30,749 nucleotides of DNA from an uncultured Atopobium sp. (GTDB lineage Bacteria > Actinomycetota > Coriobacteriia > Coriobacteriales > Atopobiaceae), in contig CALIAZ010000014.1 in NCBI GenBank assembly GCA_938045565.1, forward strand, positions 1 to 30,749. The letters run 5' to 3'. Numbering within the stretch: the first letter of the stretch is position 1; every line of letters begins with the position of its first letter. The notes beneath the pieces are model-generated. The model had not been told where the DNA came from, did no database searches, and saw nothing but the letters and a program-made list of their open reading frames with translations. This document shows, in pieces, positions 14,835 through 22,411 of this stretch. The translations under genes and the position numbers were made by a program.

Positions 14835-15482
14835 ATGGACATGCAGCAAATTGACTTTTTAAAACGTCTTGCACAGGGTATTGCTCTACAATTTGGCTCA
14901 AACTGTGAAGTTGTTGTTCATGATCTTCAGAGTAAAGATCCCGCTCATACCATAGTTGCTATCGAGAATGGTCATATAACAGGAAGAAGTATCGGAGATG
15001 GCCCTTCAAACGTAGTACTCAAAGCACTCCATTCAAATCCAGAAAAGCTTCATGACTCTCCCTCTTATCTCACCAAAACAGAAGACGGCAAGATACTCAA
15101 ATCAACAACCATTTACCTACGTGACGAGAAACACAAGCCAATCGCAATTTTTGCTATTAACTACGACATTGCACTTTTCTCTGCAATGGAAGAATCCTTA
15201 CGTGGTCTCATTACTCCCAGCAACTCATCTGAAGAAACTCCGCAGACCATTCCACATAACGTAACCGATCTTCTCGATGAGCTTATTGATCAAAGCGTAC
15301 ACATAGTTGGGCGTCCCGTTGCTCTTATGACAAAAGATGACAAAATCAAGGCAATCCGTTTTCTCAATGATTCTGGAGCATTTCTTATTACCAAATCAGG
15401 CCAAAAAGTCTGTTCCTATTTTGGCATTTCAAAGTACACTCTTTACAGCTATCTTGACGAGGCAAAAAATCAAAATTCATAG
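14835..15482 (+). CDS. YheO/DauR-type PAS-HTH transcriptional regulator
   Basis: Likely local regulator of the purine cluster. Residues about 1-120 look like the YheO-type PAS-like sensor domain (CEVVVHDL, GRSIGDGPSN, KSTTIYLRDE). The C-terminal about 60 residues form the helix-turn-helix typical of this family (IKAIRFLNDSGAFLITKS then YFGISKYTLYSYL). The frame extends up to a TTG at 14820, but GGAG at 14822-14825 sits 9 bases before the ATG at 14835, so I chose that start (215 residues; ATG 14841 is also possible). The gene is divergent from ssnA and convergent with the purine permease. Being the only regulator inside the locus makes it the prime candidate for sensing a purine or intermediate. 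Ligand and sign of control are unknown. Confidence 0.85.
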   Translation: MDMQQIDFLKRLAQGIALQFGSNCEVVVHDLQSKDPAHTIVAIENGHITGRSIGDGPSNVVLKALHSNPEKLHDSPSYLTKTEDGKILKSTTIYLRDEKHKPIAIFAINYDIALFSAMEESLRGLITPSNSSEETPQTIPHNVTDLLDELIDQSVHIVGRPVALMTKDDKIKAIRFLNDSGAFLITKSGQKVCSYFGISKYTLYSYLDEAKNQNS

Positions 15483-15499
15483 TTGTAGGTAACATATCG

Positions 15500-15544
15500 C
15501 CAACAATAAAACCTCCCATTTCCTAGTATCTAAGAAATGGGAGG
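15500..15544 (-). terminator. Terminator between regulator and permease (mainly for the permease)
   Basis: Perfect 11-bp stem CCTCCCATTTC (15512-15522) / GAAATGGGAGG (15534-15544). On the minus strand it is followed by TTTTATTGTT, 42 bases past the permease stop. On the plus strand it lies 30 bases after the regulator stop with a weaker T-run, so it may serve both convergent genes. Confidence 0.85.
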
Positions 15545-15585
15545 TAATCTTTAAAACGAAGGCGAGAAACTAAGGTAAATCCTCA

Positions 15586-17049
15586 CTACTCAGACTTATA
15601 GTCCGTTTTATATGCCTTAACAGAACCTGGCTTATGCTCAACTGCAGGTACACCTGTCGCAGCTGACTTATACAATGCTCCAACTGCTTCTTCCTGTACC
15701 TCTGCGGCTCCCTCAACTGCTTCAACAACTTCCTTATCAGGTCCACCCTTAGGAAGAACAAGATTAAGAATAATGGCAGAAAGCGCTGCAACAACAATAG
15801 CAGAATGTCCAAATACCTCATTAATAAACGCAGGCATTCCAGGGCCTGCAAGAGAGTTAGACGTCATGGTAATACCCATACCTAACGCAAGAGACAAACC
15901 TGCAATAGTTGCTCTACGAGGAGTAAGGCCATCTTTAGAAAGAATGCGAATACCAGTCATTGAAATAGTACCGAATACGTTAATAGTAGCTCCGCCAATA
16001 ACAGGCTGAGGAATACCTGAAAGAATTGCCGCTAACTTTGGCGCCAAACCAGCTACCAAAAGGATTGCACCTGCAACCGCAAAAACACGACGATTAATAA
16101 CACGAGTTTGTGTCACGATACCAACATTTTGACCATATGTTGAAGTTGGGAATGCTCCAAAGAAAGCGCCAACCATAGTCATAACACCCTGAGAAACAAG
16201 ACCACCAGTAAGCTCTGTATCGGTGGGTTCACGATCCATACCACCTACCGTTGCACCAGTCATGTTACCAACAGCCTCAAGTGCAGCAACAATAAAGACA
16301 ATAGTTACCGAAGCAATTGTTGCTGGAACAAATTCAAGTGCAAAAGGCATAAAGTGAGGAAGCTCAACCCAAGAAGCATTGACTACAGAGTCGTAGTTAA
16401 TCATGCCAAAAGGAATGGAAACAACATAACCTACGAGCATGCCAAAAAGTAAAGATCCGAGCTTGAAAACACCTTTAGCAAAATTACTGAAGTAAATACA
16501 TGCAGCAAGAGTAATAAGAGCAACAATCCAGTTTTGAGGAGCACCAAAGTTTGCTGAGCTCTTACCACCGGCCATATATCCAATAGCAACGCTATATAGA
16601 GAAAGACCAATGCAAAGTACTACGGTACCTGTTACAACATTAGGGAATAACACACGAATCTTCTTAAAGAAGAAACCAAACAAAACAGCAACGATACCAC
16701 CGATAAGTTCAGCTCCAAGAATGGCCCCAATTCCATTAGCAGCGCCAATAGCTTGCAGGGTAGGTACGTAGGCAAAACTTGTGCCCATAATTATCGGTAA
16801 CCCTGCACCAAACTTGCCGAAGAGTGGATATGCCTGCAAAATAGTAACTAATCCAGACATTACTAACGAAACTTGAATAAGCAGTGTTTTATCCGCTGGC
16901 GCAAGGTTGCAAACACCCGCAATAATAATTGCAGGTGTAATGATGCCCACTACAGCTGCAACTACATGCTGTAATGAAAGTGGAATAAGCTCGCCAACAG
17001 ACGGTACCCCATCCCATTGAAACAAAATGGATTTCTTTGAATCCGCCAT
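15586..17049 (-). CDS. NCS2-family xanthine/uracil permease
   Basis: Integral membrane nucleobase:cation symporter of about 487 residues with many hydrophobic segments, bringing xanthine, urate or uracil into the cell. NCS2 landmarks visible are the N-terminal SLQHVVAAVVG (TM1), GNMTGATVGGM, the family signature QNVGIVTQTRVINRR, and PQPVIGGATINVFGTI. The C-terminal about 50 residues are charged and acidic and probably cytoplasmic. ATG 17049 (preceded by AGAGGG) is better than the GTG at 17103, because the NCS2 core follows it. It is convergent with the PAS-HTH regulator and divergent from the M20 peptidase at 17247. Given its neighbours, xanthine or uric acid is the most likely substrate, but NCS2 specificity cannot be read reliably from motifs alone. 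Confidence 0.92.
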   Translation of the reverse strand: MADSKKSILFQWDGVPSVGELIPLSLQHVVAAVVGIITPAIIIAGVCNLAPADKTLLIQVSLVMSGLVTILQAYPLFGKFGAGLPIIMGTSFAYVPTLQAIGAANGIGAILGAELIGGIVAVLFGFFFKKIRVLFPNVVTGTVVLCIGLSLYSVAIGYMAGGKSSANFGAPQNWIVALITLAACIYFSNFAKGVFKLGSLLFGMLVGYVVSIPFGMINYDSVVNASWVELPHFMPFALEFVPATIASVTIVFIVAALEAVGNMTGATVGGMDREPTDTELTGGLVSQGVMTMVGAFFGAFPTSTYGQNVGIVTQTRVINRRVFAVAGAILLVAGLAPKLAAILSGIPQPVIGGATINVFGTISMTGIRILSKDGLTPRRATIAGLSLALGMGITMTSNSLAGPGMPAFINEVFGHSAIVVAALSAIILNLVLPKGGPDKEVVEAVEGAAEVQEEAVGALYKSAATGVPAVEHKPGSVKAYKTDYKSE

Positions 17050-17246
17050 AGTGCCCTCTCTCACTTGTGGTTCTTTATATTCTGTGGCTAACCTACACAC
17101 CACAACCTACTTAAACAAACATCGCTACTACAAAATCTAATGAAAAGTTTTGTAACCTAACTATTATTTAGACATAGATAGAGTAATCTTTTTTATACAA
17201 GTAGCAACCCTTTTTCGGTAATCGGTTAATTTGAGAGATGAACAGT
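17050..17246. promoter_or_regulatory. Divergent promoter region, permease / second M20 peptidase
   Basis: This 197-bp intergenic region contains TTTTGTAACCTAAC at 17148-17161 (minus: GTTAGGTTAC), matching the motif in the ygeY leader (5427-5436) and, with one extra base, upstream of ygeX (6930-6940). The two genes may therefore share control with the cluster. Confidence 0.4.
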
Positions 17247-18506
17247 ATGTCAAGCAGAACTAATTTTGACGCATCCAAACTTCCTAACAACCTACCAGAA
17301 GTTGCAAAAATGACAGCACAACTTGTTGCTCTTAAAAGTACTGATCCTGGTTCTTATGAAGAAGAAATTGAAACATTTATTAAAGCGTGGATTGTTGATT
17401 CATGTTCTTTTTCACTACCAAACAAAAAAGAACTATTCCCCTTTATTCAAGAAATTGAGGTTTTTCCTCATAGACGTTGTCTTAGGGCAACAATCCCCAG
17501 TGCTACCACATCATTTGATTCCTCTACACTCCCCCCATCAGACCTGACATTTATCTGCCATATGGATACCGTAACTGATGGCGATGGCTGGGACTCTGAA
17601 ACACCTGCATTCAATCCCGTATATAAAGATGGACTGCTGTATGGACGAGGCTCATGTGATATGAAAGGGGGACTTGCCTGTGCACTTCTCGCCTTTAGAG
17701 ACGCTTGCCAGGCATGCAAGACACAAAAAACGCTTCCCCAAAAATCTCTTTCTGTCATCTTCACGGTTGACGAAGAAGCTAATATGCGTGGCGTTGAACG
17801 TGTTATTGATGCTGGTTGGGTTGGCGAGAAAGGCTGGGTGCTTGACGCTGAGCCTACAAACAATGCCATCCGTGGATCTCACAAAGGTCGAACCTGGTTC
17901 AAAATTACTGTTACCGGAATCACAGCTCACGCAAGCACCCCTTGGAAAGGTGCTGATGCTATCGCTGCAATGGCAATTGTTATAAATGAGATACGAACTG
18001 CAGTGCAGAGCCTACCCACTCATCCAGAACTTGGATCATCAACGGTAACCTTTGGGCAGATTGTGGGTGGATATCAACCGTACGTTGTTCCTGATAAAGC
18101 CGAACTCTGGGTTGACATGCGCTTAGTACCCCCTACAACAACGCAAGCTGCAGAGTATATAGTGCAACAAGCAATCAAGCAAGCCCAAACAGAAATTTGC
18201 GGTACTCACACCAGCTATGACATTACGGGAAATAGGCCTTCCGTTGTCCTTCCCAAGAATTCAGAACTTCTCGCACAGCTTCTCTCGTGTGCAGAATCTT
18301 GCAATACGCCTGCAAAGCTCGATATTTTTACTGGATATACCGATACCGCTGTAATTGCATCCACCTGTAAAAATACAGAATGTATGTCATATGGGCCTGG
18401 AGAACTTGAACGTGCTCATAAACCAAATGAGTACGTTCCTGTAGAAGATTTAACACGCGTGTATCGAGTATTTAAATCACTGATAAACACTGTATGCGAC
18501 TTTTAA
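17247..18506 (+). CDS. M20-family metallopeptidase (ArgE/DapE/carboxypeptidase-like)
   Basis: Zinc-dependent hydrolase of about 419 residues, distinct from YgeY. Metal-site residues are visible in FICHMDTVTDGDGW (about residues 103-116), GRGSCDMKGG, TVDEEANMRG (catalytic glutamate pair) and LDAEPTNNAI. A dimerisation domain lies in the middle (GITAHASTPWKGADA), and the last histidine is in AHKPNEYV. Two ATGs compete. GAGAG is directly adjacent to 17238 but 9 bases before 17247, so 17247 is preferred; the difference is three residues. It is divergent from the permease and separated from the next gene by 207 bases. It may deacylate or decarbamoylate a purine-derived intermediate or handle an imported peptide. 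The substrate is unknown, and its position at the edge of the cluster is the only hint. Confidence 0.85.
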   Translation: MSSRTNFDASKLPNNLPEVAKMTAQLVALKSTDPGSYEEEIETFIKAWIVDSCSFSLPNKKELFPFIQEIEVFPHRRCLRATIPSATTSFDSSTLPPSDLTFICHMDTVTDGDGWDSETPAFNPVYKDGLLYGRGSCDMKGGLACALLAFRDACQACKTQKTLPQKSLSVIFTVDEEANMRGVERVIDAGWVGEKGWVLDAEPTNNAIRGSHKGRTWFKITVTGITAHASTPWKGADAIAAMAIVINEIRTAVQSLPTHPELGSSTVTFGQIVGGYQPYVVPDKAELWVDMRLVPPTTTQAAEYIVQQAIKQAQTEICGTHTSYDITGNRPSVVLPKNSELLAQLLSCAESCNTPAKLDIFTGYTDTAVIASTCKNTECMSYGPGELERAHKPNEYVPVEDLTRVYRVFKSLINTVCDF

Positions 18507-18573
18507 ACTGACCTAAAAGAGACACTATCTTATGCAATACAACTTACCTACTGGTCTGCATTATTTCTTCTTC

Positions 18574-18690
18574 TCACAAAAAAACCACGGCTGCTACGCA
18601 GAGAATTAACCCCAATACTGCAGGCTTCACAATTGATAGAGCATCTTTCAACCACTGCTCATCGCTTAACTTACCGGACACCGTAGGCAT
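18574..18690 (-). CDS. Possible 38-residue single-pass membrane protein
   Basis: Small frame between the GH2 gene and the M20 peptidase. ATG 18690 to TGA 18574 encodes a short polar start (MPTVSGKLSDEQWLKDAL) followed by one hydrophobic helix (VKPAVLGLILCVAAVVFL). A stop codon lies in frame just upstream, so the protein cannot be longer. There is no good Shine-Dalgarno (only GGGTA directly before ATG). The charge pattern plus a clean transmembrane stretch suggests a real peptide or the remnant of a small membrane protein, but chance cannot be excluded. I do not recognise it. It would be translated from the 3' part of the GH2 transcript. Confidence 0.3.
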   Translation of the reverse strand: MPTVSGKLSDEQWLKDALSIVKPAVLGLILCVAAVVFL

Positions 18691-18713
18691 TACCCAACAA
18701 CACCCAACAACTA

Positions 18714-20663
18714 CTACCTCTTAAACTTGTTGATCTTTCGGTCGTAGGTTAGCAGGCCGTTTACCTCTTCCTCAACGTCAGATACCTGGGTGTAAATGTA
18801 TCCCGCAAGGCCTTCAACCTGCAGCGATTCCGCCTCTGCAAGCAACTTTTGAACAGCCACTCGCCAATCCTTAACTGTGGCAAAATCCCCGTATCCATAT
18901 GAGTAGTCAAGTGACGTATGACCTGGCGTCATCTGTGCGAGGCCTCCAAATTCGGATATTACTGCAGCTCGATTCTCGTGCTGCTTCCCACGCCAACCAG
19001 TACGTAGCGGTCTAAAGTAACTGTGGATACTCAAGAAATCACCGCAGTCCTGATCGTACCAGCCACTTGTTGCATCAATTGGCCGCGTTGCATCCAACGC
19101 ACAAACAGCCTCGGTAGCAGCGCGCGCATCAAACTGTCCCCAACCCTCGTTAAAGAGCGTCCAAAACCCAATCGAAGGATGCCCGTCCAAGAACTTGACC
19201 ATTTTCTGACAAGTTTCTGTCCACTCCTTGCGATACACCTCATCACCTGCGGATAAAGCCTGATGATGATTTGCAGTTGTGTCATCAAATCGACCCCAGG
19301 TAAAGCTGAACAGCGTCGGTTTTTGACTTGTATGCCAGGGACTATATGCGCTACCTCCCGAAACGCAATCCTGCCAAACCAGCATGCCGAGTCGGTCACA
19401 GTGATAATACCAGCGCTCGCTCTCAACCTTGATATGCTTTCGCAGCGTATTAAATCCAGCCGATTTCATAGCCTCTATGTCATATACCAGCGCATCATCG
19501 GACGGCGCGGTCATCAATCCGTCAGGCCAGTAACCCTGATCCAACACGCCGCGCACAAAACATGGCGCTCCGTTCAAATGCACCCTTGGCACACCAGCCT
19601 CATCGCGCTTCACTTCAACAGTACGAAACGCGCAATAACTGTGGATTGTATCGACAGCTACGTCATCCTGTCGAAGCGTAGCCTCCACGGTATAGAGGTG
19701 CGGGCTCTCCGGCGACCAAAGCTGCGGCTCATCCACATGCAGCTCAGCAGACACCTCCCCTGCCTCGCTCACCGGAAGCCTGGCGAAAAGAACGTCTTGC
19801 CCAAGCTCATCTTTGAGCGCCAACTCCAGCTCCACCGCGCTCGACTGTGCGCTTGACTGCACACTTGCTGGTCCGCTTACCTGCACGTTCACCTTAACTT
19901 CAAGCGTGCCAAACATGTCGCCCTTCAACGTCAGCGACTCAAGGTGAGCTGCAGAAACAACCTCATACCACACGCTCTGCCAAATTCCACTCTGAGCGGT
20001 GTACCAAATGTCGCCACGCAAAAGTCGCTGCTTGCCACGCAGTTGAGAGCCAGCATCACTTGGATCCCAAACGCAAAGCACGAGATCAGCCGCATCCGCC
20101 GTGGTAGGATCCGCAACCTTTCCCGTCGCAGTACTTTCCCCCACCTCGACCGATCCAAGCAAATCCGTAATATCAAACGAAAACGGCAGGTAACCGCCAA
20201 CATGCGTGCCGACAAGCTTGCCATTAACAAAGCACGCACACATCCAGTCGACCGCTTCAAAATGCAGAATAAGTCGCTGGTCATCGACCAGTTTTGATAG
20301 TTCAATTTTGCGCTTATACCAAAGTAGCTCGCTCGGCAGCACCGTACGACCAACTCCAGAAAGCGGAGCTTCTGGCGAAAACGGCACCACAATCTGTCCG
20401 TCCCAACGGAAAGGAATCACCTGTTGTGTGAGAGTTTCTACGGTAAGAGTCTCTACGTCAACCACGCCGTCTACCGGCACAATCGCATACTCCCACGAGC
20501 CGTTTAGCATCACGTAATTGTCACGTCGCAAACGAGGACGCGGATGCTCAGGCAACACATTCGACGCATCAAGCGTCTCTCCCCAAACAGTCGTCAGAGG
20601 GTTCAGCGTCTCCTCCGTATGCTTTTTGGGCGCGCTTGCCAAAACGCGACGAATATCCAGCAT
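18714..20663 (-). CDS. Glycoside hydrolase family 2 protein (beta-galactosidase/beta-glucuronidase-like)
   Basis: Retaining beta-glycosidase with the GH2 order: jelly-roll sugar-binding domain (about 40-235), immunoglobulin-like domain (about 235-355) and TIM barrel (about 355-649). The acid/base is E506 in TLFNEGWGQFD and the nucleophile is E571 in AVISEFGG. FNTLRKHIKVESERWYYHCD and MLVWQDCVSG are typical of the barrel. No signal peptide is seen, so it should act in the cytoplasm on an imported glycoside. At 649 residues it is compact, without the extra domains of LacZ. The ATG has GAGAG 5 bases upstream. The coding sequence is visibly richer in G and C than the purine cluster. No sugar transporter is adjacent, so the substrate stays open (galactoside, glucuronide or mannoside). 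Confidence 0.88.
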   Translation of the reverse strand: MLDIRRVLASAPKKHTEETLNPLTTVWGETLDASNVLPEHPRPRLRRDNYVMLNGSWEYAIVPVDGVVDVETLTVETLTQQVIPFRWDGQIVVPFSPEAPLSGVGRTVLPSELLWYKRKIELSKLVDDQRLILHFEAVDWMCACFVNGKLVGTHVGGYLPFSFDITDLLGSVEVGESTATGKVADPTTADAADLVLCVWDPSDAGSQLRGKQRLLRGDIWYTAQSGIWQSVWYEVVSAAHLESLTLKGDMFGTLEVKVNVQVSGPASVQSSAQSSAVELELALKDELGQDVLFARLPVSEAGEVSAELHVDEPQLWSPESPHLYTVEATLRQDDVAVDTIHSYCAFRTVEVKRDEAGVPRVHLNGAPCFVRGVLDQGYWPDGLMTAPSDDALVYDIEAMKSAGFNTLRKHIKVESERWYYHCDRLGMLVWQDCVSGGSAYSPWHTSQKPTLFSFTWGRFDDTTANHHQALSAGDEVYRKEWTETCQKMVKFLDGHPSIGFWTLFNEGWGQFDARAATEAVCALDATRPIDATSGWYDQDCGDFLSIHSYFRPLRTGWRGKQHENRAAVISEFGGLAQMTPGHTSLDYSYGYGDFATVKDWRVAVQKLLAEAESLQVEGLAGYIYTQVSDVEEEVNGLLTYDRKINKFKR

Positions 20664-20775
20664 GGTATCTCTCGTTTCTCCTGAAACAGCAGGTACAAAT
20701 ACATGACAAGCCAGCGTGACGTATGTATATCATAACCGCTTCGTAAAATAATTTATATAGCGAGAAAACCGAACA

Positions 20776-20808
20776 AGCCCCAGTTCACCTATGGGGCTGA
20801 GGCTCAGC
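20776..20808 (-). terminator. Possible terminator after the methyltransferase-like gene
   Basis: On the minus strand AGCCCCA (20798-20792) pairs with TGGGGCT (20782-20776), followed by TGTTCGGTTTT, a weak T-run. A second overlapping dyad GCTGAG-G-CTCAGC (20796-20808) is present. It lies between the stop at 20846 and the GH2 promoter region. Confidence 0.45.
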
Positions 20809-20816
20809 TAAAAGCA

Positions 20817-20834
20817 AATATTCACGTGAATATT
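20817..20834. promoter_or_regulatory. Perfect 18-bp palindrome upstream of GH2
   Basis: AATATTCACGTGAATATT reads the same on both strands. TTCACGT recurs directly after it. It is 12 bases past the methyltransferase-like gene and 154-171 bases upstream of the GH2 start, where an operator for a sugar-responsive repressor would be plausible. Confidence 0.4.
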
Positions 20835-20845
20835 CACGTTGAACG

Positions 20846-21346
20846 TTAGCGCTTGGGGAACCATGGAATGCAGCGATTAACTCGCTTGCAGTACTCTTTG
20901 TACTCGTCGCCAAACTGCGCGAGAAGCCACTTCTCCTCCGTGGCTTGCATCATCACAGTTAAAAGCACCCAAAACACAAACGGCAGCGGCAGTAGGTAAA
21001 GGTTACTGGAAAGCAGCGCCGCACCCGACATGACAAACGCAAATGCGGAATAGATAGGATTCCTGACCAGTGCGTAAACACCAGTGGTTACCAGCTGATT
21101 TGCAATGATTTTCTCGCGAAGTTTTTCTTTGATAGCAGCGGAAACCCAAAGCCAAATGCCCACAATCAGAAAAGACGTACCCACAATATGCATCACGCCG
21201 ACCGTGGATCGAATGCGCAGATACGGAAGAAATCCCAGCTTAGATAGGGTAATGGACGCAATTGTCAGCACCGTGATGGTAATCACGTAAGCGGGGCCAA
21301 CACCAAGCACCGGAAGGTGATCATTCTTCTCGTTCTGAGCAGGCAT
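20846..21346 (-). CDS. Isoprenylcysteine carboxyl methyltransferase-like membrane protein
   Basis: Small integral membrane protein of about 166 residues in the ICMT/PEMT (phospholipid methyltransferase) superfamily. There are four hydrophobic segments: VLGVGPAYVITITVLTIA, the region after STVGVMHIVG, LVRNPIYSAFAFVMSG, and LYLLPLPFVFWVLLTV. The family motif GVYALVRNPIY, then EEKWLLAQFGDEYKEYCKRV and RCIPWFP, marks the SAM-binding C-terminal part. ATG 21346, with GGAG 8 bases upstream, is preferred to GTG 21370, whose leader would contain that Shine-Dalgarno. Bacterial members have mostly unknown substrates, perhaps lipid or thiol methylation. It is divergent from the SIMPL gene, and its 3' end faces the GH2 promoter region, so it is probably a single-gene unit. 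Confidence 0.8.
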   Translation of the reverse strand: MPAQNEKNDHLPVLGVGPAYVITITVLTIASITLSKLGFLPYLRIRSTVGVMHIVGTSFLIVGIWLWVSAAIKEKLREKIIANQLVTTGVYALVRNPIYSAFAFVMSGAALLSSNLYLLPLPFVFWVLLTVMMQATEEKWLLAQFGDEYKEYCKRVNRCIPWFPKR

Positions 21347-21468
21347 TCGTAAACTCCGTTCGGTTAGCACTTTGTTAGCTAATTCTAACTTATCTAAAAA
21401 GTTTACACCTATACCTACGTCCTAACATGCGGGTTTTATCTAAGACTGCTCATTTGCCAACAACTACA

Positions 21469-21494
21469 TGAGTGTCCACTGTACTGGACACTCA
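21469..21494. promoter_or_regulatory. Perfect 10-bp inverted repeat in the divergent region before the SIMPL gene
   Basis: TGAGTGTCCA (21469-21478) and TGGACACTCA (21485-21494) with a 6-base loop, followed by GATGTTTTAC. It lies about 95 bases upstream of the SIMPL ATG. It could be an operator or an intrinsic terminator/attenuator; the T-run is poor. Confidence 0.4.
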
Positions 21495-21588
21495 GATGTT
21501 TTACTGAACCTATGATTATCAAACTAATAGAGATAAATTACCTGGAAAACAGGCAATTTCCTGTAAGTATCGCTGAAAGGAACGCACC

Positions 21589-22278
21589 ATGGAACGAACA
21601 ATTGACGTATCTACAAACATGAGCATACAAGTTCCACCTGACACCATTGACGTTGATATCACAATTCAAGGAACTTTTAAGACCCGAGAGGACTGCACAG
21701 CAAAATATAACGTGCTACTTCAAACAATCAAGGATGCGCTAGAGAAAAACGGGTTGCCTGCTTCAATTCTAAAAAACAACAAGTATTCAGTTTCTAGTCA
21801 CCAGGTAAATCGATATAAAAAAGATGGCGAGGGAGACTATTACGTCGCCGAGAAAAAAATTAAAGGATTTATTTTTCGCGCAAACTTATCAATCAAAGAA
21901 CATCTTGAAGAAGATCTTGTCGAGAAAATCTAGAAAGCATTCAGTTCATGTGGCAATGAAGTGACTTTTTCGATTGAATTCTCAATAGAGCATGATGACG
22001 CCATTAAAGATAACCTATCTGTAGATGCTATTATTGCCTGCCGTCAAAAAGCAAATCTTCTTGCTAAGGCTGCAGGAGCAAAGGTAGTTGGACTTAAGTA
22101 TGCAGAGTATGACTTCAAAAGAAGAGATCTAACGTATACAGCCTGCGCATGTAGCGCGTATGACGATTTCGAAAGTAAAAATCAAGCACCCGCATTTGAT
22201 CCATCGGATATTGACGTTAACTGCTATGTAAAAACTACATGGGAAATCGAACTACTCCCACCGGATGACCTGTTGTAG
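21589..22278 (+). pseudogene. SIMPL-domain (DUF541) protein interrupted by one in-frame amber codon
   Basis: One reading frame of 229 residues is intact from ATG 21589 (AAAGGA 7 bases upstream) to TAG 22278 except for a TAG at 21931-21933, after residue 114. Sequence on both sides belongs to one SIMPL/DUF541-type protein: IQVPPDTIDVDITIQG and SVSSHQVNRYKKDG before the stop, and FSIEFSIEHDD, ACRQKANLLAKAAGAKV and WEIELLPPDD after it. There is no frameshift and no restart codon with a good Shine-Dalgarno soon after the stop. A recent nonsense mutation is the simplest reading, with a sequencing error or amber suppression as alternatives. It lacks the signal peptide found in many family members, so it would be cytoplasmic. 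The SIMPL function is poorly defined. Confidence 0.8.
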
Positions 22279-22301
22279 CTGCGCAAACCACCACACCCCA
22301 A

Positions 22302-22328
22302 AGGGTTTCTCGCCTGGCGAGAAACCCT
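22302..22328. terminator. Convergent hairpin made of an inverted pair of GGCGAGAA words
   Basis: AGGGTTTCTCGCC (22302-22314), T, GGCGAGAAACCCT (22316-22328): a perfect 13-bp inverted repeat between the convergent SIMPL gene and the ABC permease. It likely ends transcription from one or both sides, though neither side has a strong T-run. Confidence 0.55.
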
Positions 22329-22372
22329 ACTAGTGGCGGGCTGTTTTCAGTAGCAGGTCGTTACGGGCGCAA

Positions 22373-22390
22373 GCTGCTACTAGTAGCAGC
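22373..22390. terminator. 18-bp palindrome near the end of the ABC permease gene
   Basis: GCTGCTACTAGTAGCAGC is its own complement. It is nested in a larger imperfect fold (GGCGGGCTG near 22336 with CAGCCGCCCGC near 22387), 22 bases past the permease stop. It probably forms a long stem in the 3' end of the efflux operon mRNA. Confidence 0.45.
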
Positions 22391-22411
22391 CGCCCGCTGC
22401 ACCCACCCCGT

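Noticed and set aside
19263..19856. 197-codon plus-strand open frame opposite the GH2 gene
   Set aside because: The GC-rich antisense strand of GH2 easily stays open; GH2 catalytic motifs are on the minus strand.
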